From Acidocella sp. (GTDB taxonomy: Bacteria > Pseudomonadota > Alphaproteobacteria > Acetobacterales > Acetobacteraceae): a stretch of DNA of 64,000 nt. Below, piece after piece: positions 17,714-26,736 of this stretch; the first letter of the stretch is position 1, and every line of letters starts with the position of its first letter. The stretch covers positions 1-64,000 of the forward strand of contig DAIDEE010000060.1 of the NCBI GenBank assembly GCA_027308685.1, written 5' to 3'. The notes beneath the pieces are model-generated. The model ran no database searches, was not told the origin of the DNA, and worked only from the letters and a program-made list of their open reading frames with translations. Made by a program: the position numbers and the translations under genes.

Positions 17714-19525
17714 ATGATGCGCGTCGCTGATTACATTGCTGAGTGTTTGGTTGCTCATGGTCTTAAACATGTGTTCATGGTGACCGGCGGCGGCGCGATG
17801 CATTTGAATGATGCATTATCCCGAAACAAATTGCTTTCAGTAATTTGTTGCCATCATGAGCAGGCTTGTGCAATGGCGGCTGAAGCCTATTGCCGTTTGA
17901 GTGGCCGGATGGCGGTAGTGAATGTCACAACCGGTCCGGGCGGGATTAACGCTCTGAATGGTGTGTATGGCGCCTACACAGATTCAATTGGCATGGTCGT
18001 GGTCTCGGGGCAGGTGAAGCGTGAGACGATGATCGGCAGTTATGATTTGCCGCTGCGTCAGTTGGGTGATCAGGAAGTTGACATTATCGGTATGGTCGGT
18101 GGTATCACCAAATATGCGGTGGTGCTGCGTGAGCCGACCGATGTGCGCTACGTGATAGAAAAGGCGCTTTATCTGTCTGGGTCGGGCCGGCCTGGACCGG
18201 TTTGGATTGACGTCCCGATCGACGTGCAGGGTGCTATCATTGACCCAGTAACTTTGCGAGGATTTGTACCTGGCGATCAGGCTGATGTGGGATTGCAGGG
18301 ACAGGATTTGCGTGCGGCAGCTCGCTTGGTTGCCGGGGCGCTGATGAATGCGGAGCGACCCGTTATTATGCCTGGGACGGGGGTACGGATTTCAGGCGCG
18401 TACGATGATTTTCTGAGGTTGGTTGAGCGGTTGCGGTTTCCGGTGGCCACGGCATTTAACGCTCATGATGTTTTGCCAGATGACCATGAGTATTATGTTG
18501 GCCGTCCGGGTACGGTGGGTGACAGGGCTGGTAATTTTGCCGTTCAGAATGCCGACTGTGTTTTGATTCTTGGCTGCCGGTTGAATATTCGGCAGATCAG
18601 TTATAATTGGCAGGCATTTGCGCCGCGTGCGACGCGCATCATGGTCGATATTGATGAAGCTGAATTGGCCAAACCGACACTGTCGATTGAGATGCCGGTT
18701 CATGCAGATTTGAAATTATTTTTACCAGCATTGTTGGCTGAACTAAGGCTGTTTGAACGCTCATCAGAGCAAGCGGCTTATGTTGATTGGTGCAAGCTAC
18801 GCAAGGAGCGGTATAAGGTTGTTGAACCGGCTTATGAGACAACTAATCATCCTGTGAATCCCTATGTATTTGCTGACCGGCTTTTCGATGTTCTGGCTGA
18901 GGATGATGTTGTTGTGACGGCCAATGCGACCGCCTGTGTTACAACATTTCAGGCGGCCAAGTTGAAGGCAGGGCAGAGGCTGTTTTCCAATTCCGGTAGT
19001 GCCTCGATGGGGTATGATTTGCCGGCTGCCATCGGCGCTGCCTATGCGGCGCCGGGCCGGCGGATTGTTTGTTTGGCAGGTGATGGCAGTATCATGATGA
19101 ATTTGCAGGAGCTGCAAACCATTATTGCCCATAACTTGAATGTTAAAATATTTTTGCTGAATAATTCAGGATATAGTTCAATCCGGCAAACGCAGACGGC
19201 ATATTTTTCGGATAATATGTTTGGCTGTGATGCGCCAAGCGGTGTTACCTTCCCAGACTTCAGGAAGGTTGCGGCGGCATTTGGGTTTGAGTGTGCTCTG
19301 ATTGAGCAACATAAAAATATGGCAGCCGAGATTTTGGCTGTACTGAACAGGGCTGGGCCGCAGTTTTGTGAGGTTATGCTCGACCCGGAACAGGTATTCT
19401 CGCCGAAACTTTCGTCGCGTAAGCTTGATGATGGGAGAATGGTTTCATCGCCGCTCGAAGATATGGCGCCTTTTTTATCACGCGAGGAATTAGCGAAGAA
19501 CATGCTATGGTCAAACGATGAGTAG
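17714..19525 (+). CDS. ThDP-dependent enzyme, acetolactate-synthase-like, in sugar cluster
   Basis: A 603-residue enzyme with the three-domain ThDP fold. The catalytic glutamate is E49 in HHEQACAMAAEAY; the ThDP/Mg motif starts GDGS (456-459) and ends about 27 residues later in LLNNSGYSS. The central domain (about 190-340) is of the acetolactate-synthase type. Members placed next to CDP-sugar genes can transfer a two-carbon unit from pyruvate onto a keto sugar, as the YerE enzyme does for yersiniose. Here it lies between a NeuB-like gene and rfbF and overlaps rfbF by 8 nt, so a sugar role is more likely than valine synthesis (inference). Confidence 0.85.
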   Translation: MMRVADYIAECLVAHGLKHVFMVTGGGAMHLNDALSRNKLLSVICCHHEQACAMAAEAYCRLSGRMAVVNVTTGPGGINALNGVYGAYTDSIGMVVVSGQVKRETMIGSYDLPLRQLGDQEVDIIGMVGGITKYAVVLREPTDVRYVIEKALYLSGSGRPGPVWIDVPIDVQGAIIDPVTLRGFVPGDQADVGLQGQDLRAAARLVAGALMNAERPVIMPGTGVRISGAYDDFLRLVERLRFPVATAFNAHDVLPDDHEYYVGRPGTVGDRAGNFAVQNADCVLILGCRLNIRQISYNWQAFAPRATRIMVDIDEAELAKPTLSIEMPVHADLKLFLPALLAELRLFERSSEQAAYVDWCKLRKERYKVVEPAYETTNHPVNPYVFADRLFDVLAEDDVVVTANATACVTTFQAAKLKAGQRLFSNSGSASMGYDLPAAIGAAYAAPGRRIVCLAGDGSIMMNLQELQTIIAHNLNVKIFLLNNSGYSSIRQTQTAYFSDNMFGCDAPSGVTFPDFRKVAAAFGFECALIEQHKNMAAEILAVLNRAGPQFCEVMLDPEQVFSPKLSSRKLDDGRMVSSPLEDMAPFLSREELAKNMLWSNDE

Positions 19526-20324
19526 GGATGCTTTACCGTTGCGTGGTGTGAAGGCCGTGATTCTGGCGGGGGGGCGCGGTTCGCGGTTGTCGGAGGAGAC
19601 TGACAGTAAGCCGAAGCCGATGGTGGAAATTGGCGGGCGGCCAATTTTGTGGCATATCATGAAAACCTATGCGCAGTACGGCGTTGAAGATTTTATTATA
19701 TGCCTTGGTTACAAAGGGGCGCGGATTAAAGAGTATTTTTTCCATTATAATTTGCATTCGAGCGACCTGACGATTGATTTGCGGTCAGGCGTGACCATTC
19801 ACCAAAGTGAGGCCGAGGATTGGCGGGTGACTTTGGTGGAAACGGGACTTGAGACTCAGACTGGCGGACGGCTCAAGAGAATTCGTAAATATCTTGGTGA
19901 TGATGCGCTATTTTGTATGACGTATGGCGATGCCGTGGCCAATATCGACATCAGTGCCAGCCTGACATTTCATCGCCAGCACGGCAAATTGGCGACGGTG
20001 ACAGCCGTGCGGCCACTCGCACGGTTTGGCGCGCTGCGGTTGGTGGGTGATGCAGTCGAGCGGTTTGAGGAAAAGCCTGCGGAGGAATCTGGTTTGATCA
20101 GCGGCGGTTTTTTTGTGCTCTCGCCGAAAGTGCTCGATCTGATCAGCGATGATATGACCCTGTGGGAACGCGAGCCGATGGAATATTTGGCCAGCCACGG
20201 TGAGTTGATGGCGTACCGGCATAGCGGGTTTTGGCAGCCGATGGATACGTTGCGGGACCGGTTGTTGCTGGACCAGCTTTGCCAGGATGATCGTGCACCT
20301 TGGATGACATGGCAGAAGAAATGA
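19518..20324 (+). CDS. rfbF: Glucose-1-phosphate cytidylyltransferase
   Basis: A 268-residue nucleotidyltransferase. The motif LAGGRGSRLSEET (16-28) and KPKPMVEIGGRPILWHIMK just after are characteristic of RfbF, as is the later FWQPMDTLRDR. It makes CDP-glucose from CTP and glucose 1-phosphate, the entry to CDP-3,6-dideoxyhexoses and branched sugars. The usual next enzyme, CDP-glucose 4,6-dehydratase, is not in this window. The start overlaps the ThDP gene by 8 nt. Confidence 0.88.
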   Translation: MSRDALPLRGVKAVILAGGRGSRLSEETDSKPKPMVEIGGRPILWHIMKTYAQYGVEDFIICLGYKGARIKEYFFHYNLHSSDLTIDLRSGVTIHQSEAEDWRVTLVETGLETQTGGRLKRIRKYLGDDALFCMTYGDAVANIDISASLTFHRQHGKLATVTAVRPLARFGALRLVGDAVERFEEKPAEESGLISGGFFVLSPKVLDLISDDMTLWEREPMEYLASHGELMAYRHSGFWQPMDTLRDRLLLDQLCQDDRAPWMTWQKK

Positions 20325-20342
20325 ATCGCTATTTCGGCTGAT

Positions 20343-21305
20343 ATGCTGGAGTTTGCAGAAGATATTCGCGAATCATTATTGTCGCGTGATGCGCATGTGA
20401 TTGTAACGGGTGCGAGCGGTTGGCTCGGGCAGGCGGCTTTGGAGATGTTGGAGGCTGTTTATGGCCGGCAGTTTCAGAGCCGTGTTATGGCATTTTCCAA
20501 TACACCGAAGCCGATTTTGCTTCGCTCAGGCACGGTTGTTTCAGCGCAGCGTTTTTCAGACCTGGCACATATGAACCTGCCGCCTGCGATTATTTTGCAT
20601 TGTGCGTTTTTAACCAGAGAGCACGCGCAGCTTCAGCCCATGGCGAATTATGCGGCGGCTAACCGTGAGATCAGGCGGGTGATGTTGAGCGCGATAACGC
20701 GCAATGGCGCCCTGGGGGTTTTTGTACCATCTTCGGGGGCGGTGTACCGGGCGGACCGATCATTGGAGACCGACGAAGCGGCTAATCCGTATGGCGTGCT
20801 GAAGCTGGAAGATGAGGAGGTTTTTGCTGAAATAGCCCAGCGCCTAGGGTTTCCATGTGCAGTTTTGCGAGTTTTTAATTTATCTGGTCCGTTTATCAAT
20901 AAGGTATCGTCCTATGCGCTGGGGTCGATCATTCATGATATCCAATCCGGTGGCCCTATCAGATTGCGGGCTGATATTCCGGTCTGGCGGTCGTACGCGG
21001 CTGTTGATGATGTGATCAGTGTGGCCGTGGCGATGGTGCTGTGTGGTGAGCGCCTGGCGCCGTTTGATACCGCTGGTGATGAGCCAATTGAGATTGGTGA
21101 TTTGGCCAGACGGGTGGCGGTGCGGATGGATCGGGCGGATATGCAGATTGTTCGGCCAGCGCTGACTGGCGGCGCGGGCAGTTTCTATTTGGGTCAGGGG
21201 GATGTATTTTTCGCCCAGGCTTGTGAGGCGGGGCTGACGTTAAGGTCTCTGGATGCGCAAATATCGAGCACGGTGGCCTTTATGGAGCGTTGGACAGGCC
21301 GGTAA
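20343..21305 (+). CDS. NAD-dependent epimerase/dehydratase family (extended SDR)
   Basis: A 320-residue extended SDR. The cofactor motif is TGASGWLG (22-29) and the catalytic pair is Y150/K154 in NPYGVLKLE, with SSGAVY as the serine strand. The substrate region is not diagnostic. It begins 18 nt after rfbF and closes the four-gene sugar run, so it probably reduces, dehydrates or epimerises the CDP-linked or branched sugar made by its neighbours. It does not have the usual CDP-glucose 4,6-dehydratase N-terminus. Confidence 0.8.
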   Translation: MLEFAEDIRESLLSRDAHVIVTGASGWLGQAALEMLEAVYGRQFQSRVMAFSNTPKPILLRSGTVVSAQRFSDLAHMNLPPAIILHCAFLTREHAQLQPMANYAAANREIRRVMLSAITRNGALGVFVPSSGAVYRADRSLETDEAANPYGVLKLEDEEVFAEIAQRLGFPCAVLRVFNLSGPFINKVSSYALGSIIHDIQSGGPIRLRADIPVWRSYAAVDDVISVAVAMVLCGERLAPFDTAGDEPIEIGDLARRVAVRMDRADMQIVRPALTGGAGSFYLGQGDVFFAQACEAGLTLRSLDAQISSTVAFMERWTGR

Positions 21306-21389
21306 GGCCGCGACGGTGCAAAGCCCTGCAGGCCAGCCACGCCCCTTACCCCCTTGAGTGTTCCGCGGCTACCCGCCACAAGCAGGCGC

Positions 21390-23186
21390 ATGGCCTCTCC
21401 TCCTTTACTGCTGCTGACTGATATTCGTGTAACCCTGGGCACCATGCCGCTGCTGGATGGTGCTGGGATTGGCGTAGGAGCTGGTGAGCGGATTTGTCTG
21501 GTGGGGCGCAATGGCTCGGGCAAATCAACTTTGCTGAAAATTGCCTCGGGCGAGATAGCCTTTGATGGCGGCACGCGGTTTTTGCAGCCTGGCACAACCA
21601 TGCGCTATTTGCCGCAGGAGCCGGATTTATCGGCCTTTGCCAATACCATGGCCTATGTTGAGGATGGTTTGGGCCCGAATGATGATCATTACCGGGCGAA
21701 ATATCTGTTGGAGCAACTGGGGCTGACCGGGTTGGAGAAGCCCGAAAACCTCTCGGGCGGAGAGGCGCGCCGCGCCGCCTTGGCACGCACTTTGGCGCCG
21801 GAGCCGGATTTGCTGTTGCTGGATGAGCCAACCAACCATTTGGATTTGCCGGCGATTGAATGGCTGGAATCTGAGTTGAAGTCGCTCTCAGCGGGGATCG
21901 TGCTGATCAGCCATGACCGGCGGCTGCTGGAGAAACTTTCGCGCAGCATTGTGTGGCTGGACCGCGGACAGACGCGCCGCCTGGACCAGAGTTTTGCGCA
22001 TTTTGAAACCTGGCGTGATGAGGTTTTGGAGCAGGAAGAAACTGAATTTCATAAATTGGGCCGGAAAATTGTCCGTGAGGAAGACTGGTTGCGCTATGGC
22101 GTGACCGCGCGGCGTAAGCGCAACGTGAAGCGTGTGGCCGATTTGGCGGCGTTGCGCCGTGCCAAGCGCGAGCATAACAAGCAGGATTCAGCCGCCAAAA
22201 TGGGCGCCGCGGATGCTGTGATGTCGGGCAAATTGGTTGTCGTGACCGAGCATGTCTCGAAATCGTACGATGGCCGCCCGATTGTGAAAAACCTCACCAC
22301 GCGGGTTTTGCGCGGCGACCGTTTGGGAATTGTCGGGCCGAATGGCGCTGGTAAATCGACGCTGCTAAAATTGTTTTTAGGAATTGAAACGCCTGACGAG
22401 GGACTGATTAAACTTGGTACCAATTTGAATGTGATTACGCTGGACCAGGGCAGGGCGGCGCTCGACCCGGTTGTCTCGCTGGCGAACACCCTGACCGGGG
22501 GTAAAACCGATATGGTGCAGGTGGGCGACCAGAGCCGCCATGTGATTGGCTATATGAAGGATTTTCTGTTCAAGCCGGAGCAGGCCCGGACACCGGTTGG
22601 CACGCTTTCGGGCGGTGAGCGCGGGCGGTTGTTGCTGGCGGCCGCGCTGGCCAAGCCATCTAATTTGCTCATTCTCGATGAGCCGACGAATGATTTGGAT
22701 TTGGAGACGCTGGATTTGTTGCAGGAGATGCTTGGCGAATATCCGGGCACCATTTTGCTGGTCAGCCATGATCGTGATTTTCTCGACCGGGTGGCCACCT
22801 CGACATTGGCGTTTGAGGGCAATGGCCGGTGGGTGGAATATGCCGGAGGGTATTCCGACATGATCGCCCAGCGCGGCGAGGCGGTGGCCAAGCCGGAAGC
22901 GGCGAAGCCAAAGACCACGGCACGGACTGCGGCTTTGCCGCAGACCTCGGCTTCGGCGAAGTTGTCGTTCAAGGAACAGCACGAGCTGAAGACACTCACG
23001 GCAGCGATTGCAGCTTTGCAGGCTGAGATTGTGAAGTTGGAGACCACGCTGGCAGAGCCGGGATTGTATAATAAGGATATCAAGAAGTTTAAGACTGCCA
23101 GTAATGCCTTAGTGGAGGCACAAGAAAAATTGGTGGCTGCGGAAGAACGCTGGCTGGAGCTGGAAGTTTTACGCGAGGCTTCGTGA
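21390..23186 (+). CDS. uup: ABC-F family ATPase, Uup-like
   Basis: About 598 residues with two ABC cassettes and no membrane part. Walker A motifs are GRNGSGKST and GPNGAGKST; signatures are LSGGEARRAALARTL and LSGGERGRLLLAAAL; the cassettes are joined by a charged linker (WLRYGVTARRKRNVKRVADL). The C-terminal coiled coil after a Lys/Ala/Thr linker is the Uup type. ABC-F proteins act on ribosomes; Uup is linked to DNA and ribosome maintenance. ATG 21390 is preferred to the TTG at 21354. Confidence 0.85.
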   Translation: MASPPLLLLTDIRVTLGTMPLLDGAGIGVGAGERICLVGRNGSGKSTLLKIASGEIAFDGGTRFLQPGTTMRYLPQEPDLSAFANTMAYVEDGLGPNDDHYRAKYLLEQLGLTGLEKPENLSGGEARRAALARTLAPEPDLLLLDEPTNHLDLPAIEWLESELKSLSAGIVLISHDRRLLEKLSRSIVWLDRGQTRRLDQSFAHFETWRDEVLEQEETEFHKLGRKIVREEDWLRYGVTARRKRNVKRVADLAALRRAKREHNKQDSAAKMGAADAVMSGKLVVVTEHVSKSYDGRPIVKNLTTRVLRGDRLGIVGPNGAGKSTLLKLFLGIETPDEGLIKLGTNLNVITLDQGRAALDPVVSLANTLTGGKTDMVQVGDQSRHVIGYMKDFLFKPEQARTPVGTLSGGERGRLLLAAALAKPSNLLILDEPTNDLDLETLDLLQEMLGEYPGTILLVSHDRDFLDRVATSTLAFEGNGRWVEYAGGYSDMIAQRGEAVAKPEAAKPKTTARTAALPQTSASAKLSFKEQHELKTLTAAIAALQAEIVKLETTLAEPGLYNKDIKKFKTASNALVEAQEKLVAAEERWLELEVLREAS

Positions 23187-23193
23187 AATAGGC

Positions 23194-23239
23194 CGCAATA
23201 AACAGCCCCTTTGAAATTTCAAAGGGGCTGTTTATTGCG
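23194..23239. terminator. 46-bp perfect palindrome, bidirectional terminator between uup and plc
   Basis: Two 23-bp arms (23194-23216 and 23217-23239) are exact reverse complements with no spacer. The GC-rich centre of each arm (AGCCCCTTT) is flanked by AT-rich ends (AATAAAC / GTTTATT), so a hairpin with U-rich flank forms on either strand. It lies between two convergent genes, 8 nt after the uup stop and 40 nt before the phospholipase stop. Confidence 0.8.
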
Positions 23240-23278
23240 TTGAGCGGGTCCCCGCTTTCGCGGGGATTACTGTGGGGA

Positions 23279-25306
23279 TTAGTTAGACTTTGCCGGCGCC
23301 ATGGCACCTGGAGCCGCCGGAACCGCATTGGCGGGGGTGCTGGGTGCTGCAGGTGCCGGAGCCTGTGCAACCTTGGTCGGGTTGGTGTGAGGGCGCGGGT
23401 TGAAGTCGGCAGGGATATTATTTGGAATCCCAAGCTGCACATTCACCGGCACAATACCAATGGCCTTACAGCTAGCGCCAGATTGTTCGGGCAATTTGCT
23501 CGCCCAGGCATCCGGTACTTCGGCGTAGGACGCCGGTAGCGGTTTCGCATGGCCGCTTAAACGTGCCGCGTCGAACGCGGAGAATAAATTACCAACATTG
23601 GGATCATTGCCATCGGTTGGCCCCATATCAGTTTGGTTGAATTCCTTCTTGCCCAACTCGAAGCCTTTTTTCTCATCGGGAAGGCTGGCGAGGGCGGGCA
23701 GGCCGAATACGGCATCCACAAACTTCACCACTGAGGATTGGCTGCCCATTTCATGCGAGACGTTGTGCACTTTGGCATAAGGTGAAATCAGCAGCATCGG
23801 TACGCGCGGACCTTCGCTGACCACGCTGCCATCCGGGCCTTTATCCGTGAGGGGCGGTGGCACATGGTCATAATCGCCTTCGGAATCGTCCCAGGTGATG
23901 ATGATGGCTGATTGCGACCAATAGGGGCTGGCAGCGATCGCATTCACGGTGCGGGCCACCAGGCTTTCGCTGATGCCGGCGTCGGAATAGGCGGGGTGGT
24001 CGTCGTCGCCGACGAAGGCTTTTTGCACTTTGGCATCGGGGTCGGCAGGGGTCATGCCGAAAATATTTTGATAGCCGCCTTTAATGTAAAATACGCCGCC
24101 GGCTTTGGGTAGGCTGGCAGTTTGCAGGGCACTGAACATGGCGTGCAAGCCCTGCATGTTGGCGCGCATCTGCGGGTTGTTGGCCACGTAGCCAAAATAT
24201 TGCGGGCCGTTATGATGGGTAATGTAGCCAGCGTGTTGGCCAGTTGCATCGGTGGGGCCGGAGGTGTCGCTGGCGGCGCTGCCATAACCTTCCTCAAACC
24301 AGCGCCAGGCGACCTGATGTTTGTTCAGGCTTTGAATGAAGCTGATATCTTCATTCACATCGTCAAGATCACCTTTCGGGTCTTCATCTTTGGCGGCTTC
24401 AGCCTTGACGCCATTGCCCGCAGTTGTAAGGGCAAGCGACGCATAGGTTTGGTTGAGTTGCGTTTTGTAAGGGCTTTTACCGCTGTAATCATGCGGGTTA
24501 ACCGGCACGTTTTTATTGCCGCTCGGGTCGCTCGGAGAGCCCCATTTGGGGTCGTCATCGTTAATCACCGGCTCACCGGCATCGCCGGCGGTTTTCCAGG
24601 CTTGGTCAGGATGTTTAGCTAATTGCGTCTCGCCGGTCTGGGCGGCGAAGATTGATAAATTGCCAGGCGTGGAAGGGCCCGCCATGTCTTCGAATACATG
24701 GTCGAACAAAGTAAACCGGCTGGCATAGTTCCATAATATCGGAACGGTATCGCAGTCTTCATAGGCCATTGATAATTCGCCAAACTGTTTGGCTAGCAAC
24801 GAAGGATTTTCGGTTTTGCTATATTTTTTTTCTTCGGTCAGGGCAAAATGGTCCATCAGCGCCGTGCCATTCACAATATCCATTTTGGCAGCCGTCAACG
24901 GGTGGGAATGGTCGATATCATCGGTGTCGGCGGCATATTGCGCCCGGCCGATCAGGAATGGTTGGATGGTGCTCGCGCTGCCATCCACATTGGTGATCGG
25001 CTGGGTAAAGCCGGGCGTGGCGCTGGCTGGTTGTGAGTAGAGGCCATCAGCACCGGGGTAGGTGCCGAAATAGGAGTCGAAGGAGCGGTTTTCCTGGTAG
25101 ATCACGAACACATATTTAATGTGGTGACGGATCAGGCTGGCCATTTGAGCGGCGGATAAATGCGGCTCGTGCGCGGCGGGTACCACGTAGGGGATCACAT
25201 CGGCTCCGGGTGCCGTGTTAATGCCCGTCGCTGCGAGGGCAAAATTTGGCAACATCAGCGAAGCGGAACAAAAGCCCATCAGGGCTCGGCGAAAACTTAT
25301 CGACAT
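23279..25306 (-). CDS. Phospholipase C / phosphoesterase, alkaline-phosphatase-like family
   Basis: A 675-residue exported enzyme. GGAG precedes the ATG at 25306 by 8 nt, which is better than the ATG at 25351. An N-terminal signal region (FRRALMGFCSASLMLPNFALAA) is followed by the PF04185-type motif VIYQENRSFDSYFGTYPGADG split over residues about 63-83. Metal-site patterns continue with ITWDDSEGDYDHVPPP and GPRVPMLLISPYAKV. It probably cleaves phosphate esters such as phospholipid head groups in the periplasm or outside the cell. The C-terminus ends in an Ala/Pro-rich tail of about 40 residues with no known function. Confidence 0.82.
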   Translation of the reverse strand: MSISFRRALMGFCSASLMLPNFALAATGINTAPGADVIPYVVPAAHEPHLSAAQMASLIRHHIKYVFVIYQENRSFDSYFGTYPGADGLYSQPASATPGFTQPITNVDGSASTIQPFLIGRAQYAADTDDIDHSHPLTAAKMDIVNGTALMDHFALTEEKKYSKTENPSLLAKQFGELSMAYEDCDTVPILWNYASRFTLFDHVFEDMAGPSTPGNLSIFAAQTGETQLAKHPDQAWKTAGDAGEPVINDDDPKWGSPSDPSGNKNVPVNPHDYSGKSPYKTQLNQTYASLALTTAGNGVKAEAAKDEDPKGDLDDVNEDISFIQSLNKHQVAWRWFEEGYGSAASDTSGPTDATGQHAGYITHHNGPQYFGYVANNPQMRANMQGLHAMFSALQTASLPKAGGVFYIKGGYQNIFGMTPADPDAKVQKAFVGDDDHPAYSDAGISESLVARTVNAIAASPYWSQSAIIITWDDSEGDYDHVPPPLTDKGPDGSVVSEGPRVPMLLISPYAKVHNVSHEMGSQSSVVKFVDAVFGLPALASLPDEKKGFELGKKEFNQTDMGPTDGNDPNVGNLFSAFDAARLSGHAKPLPASYAEVPDAWASKLPEQSGASCKAIGIVPVNVQLGIPNNIPADFNPRPHTNPTKVAQAPAPAAPSTPANAVPAAPGAMAPAKSN

Positions 25307-25378
25307 CTCATAACTCCGGCGAAATCTGTTAGCCGTATAGCGTAACATCACGGCAAAGGTTTTGCGGTTTTATGACAA

Positions 25379-26722
25379 TTACTTATCGACGTAGGGGTTG
25401 TCGGTGCCGCGCATCAGTAACCGTATCGGCACGCCCGGCATGTCGAAGGCGTCACGTAGATTATTCACCAAGTAGCGATGATAAGTGTCGGGCGTTTGTT
25501 CGGCACGGGTGCCAAATAGCGCGAAGGTCGGCGGGCGGGCTTTAACCTGCGTGATGTAGCGCAGCTTCAGGCGGCGGCCTTCCACCAGCGGCGGCGGGAA
25601 GCGCTCCAGCGCGTGCTCGAACCAGCGGTTCAGGGCGCTGGTGGGGATACGCTTGTTCCAAAGCTCGTAAGCGGCACGCAGGGCCGGGTAGAGTTTGTTC
25701 ATTCCCTCGCCGGTCTCGGCGGAGATCGGTATGATCACAATGCCCTTCATCTGGCTCAGGGAAATTGAAATGCGGTCGATCACCTGTTGCCGGGCGCTGC
25801 CACGGTCTTCCACCGCGTCCCACTTGGTCAGCGCGATGATGCAGCCGCGGCCTTCGCGTTCAATCAGGCGGGCGATGTGCAAATCCTGTTCGTCGATGCC
25901 GCGGGTGGCGTCGATCGCCAGCACCACCATCTCGGCCCGTTTCAGTGCCTCGATGGCCGAGGAGGTGGACATGCGCTCTAAACCTTCATCGACCTTGGCG
26001 CGTTTACGCAAGCCCGCGGTGTCCACCAAGCGGTAGAGTTTTTCATCCGGGCCGGTGAATTCCTCGGCGATGGAATCGCGGGTCAGGCCCGGTTCAGGCC
26101 CGGTGATGACACGCTGGGCGCCCAGCAAATAGTTCATCAGGGTGGATTTGCCCGCGTTCGGGCGGCCCACGATGGCAAAATGCAGCGGCAGGTTTTCGCC
26201 GGTTGGCTCTTCTTGGTCCTCCGGCGGTGGCGGCAAACGATCAGCGATTTCCCGCATCAGATCGTAAACGCCCTCGTTATGCTCGGCTGAGATGGCGACA
26301 GGTTCGCCAAGGCCAAGCTCGAAGGCTTCCATGGCGGCAGCCGCACCACCGCGGCCCTCGGCCTTATTGGCCACCACTAAAACCGGCTTGCCGGAGCGGC
26401 GCAGCCAGGTGGCGAAATAGCGGTCTTCAGGCAGCAGCCCCGTGCGGACATCGTAGCAGAATAGTATCAGCGCCGCGTCGTCGATGGCGGCACCGGTGGA
26501 GGCACGCATGCGCCCCGGCAGCGTATCGGGTGCGGCTTCTTCCAAACCTGCTGTGTCCACCAGCAATACTTTGGTTCCGGCCAGCACGGCCTCGGCTTCC
26601 TTGCGGTCGCGCGTCACCCCGGGCGTGTCGGCGACCAGGGCGAGGCGCTGGCCGACTAGCCGGTTGAAAAGTGTGGATTTACCCACATTCGGGCGGCCAG
26701 TAATGACGACTTTAGGCAACAT
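25379..26722 (-). CDS. der: Ribosome biogenesis GTPase Der (EngA)
   Basis: A 447-residue protein with two tandem G domains, the hallmark of Der. P-loops are GRPNVGKST (9-17) and GRPNAGKST near 186; G3 motifs are DTAGLEE and DTAGLRKR; the G4 motif of the second domain is TKWD. The C-terminal KH-like domain ends the protein. It acts in maturation of the 50S subunit. It is last in a row with the BamB-like and TPR genes, an order common in alphaproteobacteria. Confidence 0.95.
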   Translation of the reverse strand: MLPKVVITGRPNVGKSTLFNRLVGQRLALVADTPGVTRDRKEAEAVLAGTKVLLVDTAGLEEAAPDTLPGRMRASTGAAIDDAALILFCYDVRTGLLPEDRYFATWLRRSGKPVLVVANKAEGRGGAAAAMEAFELGLGEPVAISAEHNEGVYDLMREIADRLPPPPEDQEEPTGENLPLHFAIVGRPNAGKSTLMNYLLGAQRVITGPEPGLTRDSIAEEFTGPDEKLYRLVDTAGLRKRAKVDEGLERMSTSSAIEALKRAEMVVLAIDATRGIDEQDLHIARLIEREGRGCIIALTKWDAVEDRGSARQQVIDRISISLSQMKGIVIIPISAETGEGMNKLYPALRAAYELWNKRIPTSALNRWFEHALERFPPPLVEGRRLKLRYITQVKARPPTFALFGTRAEQTPDTYHRYLVNNLRDAFDMPGVPIRLLMRGTDNPYVDK

Positions 26723-26736
26723 AACATTGGTTCAGA

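Noticed and set aside
20300-21390. Right-hand attachment site for an island integrated at tRNA-Lys
   Set aside because: No repeat of the tRNA 3' end was seen and no integrase gene is present in the window.
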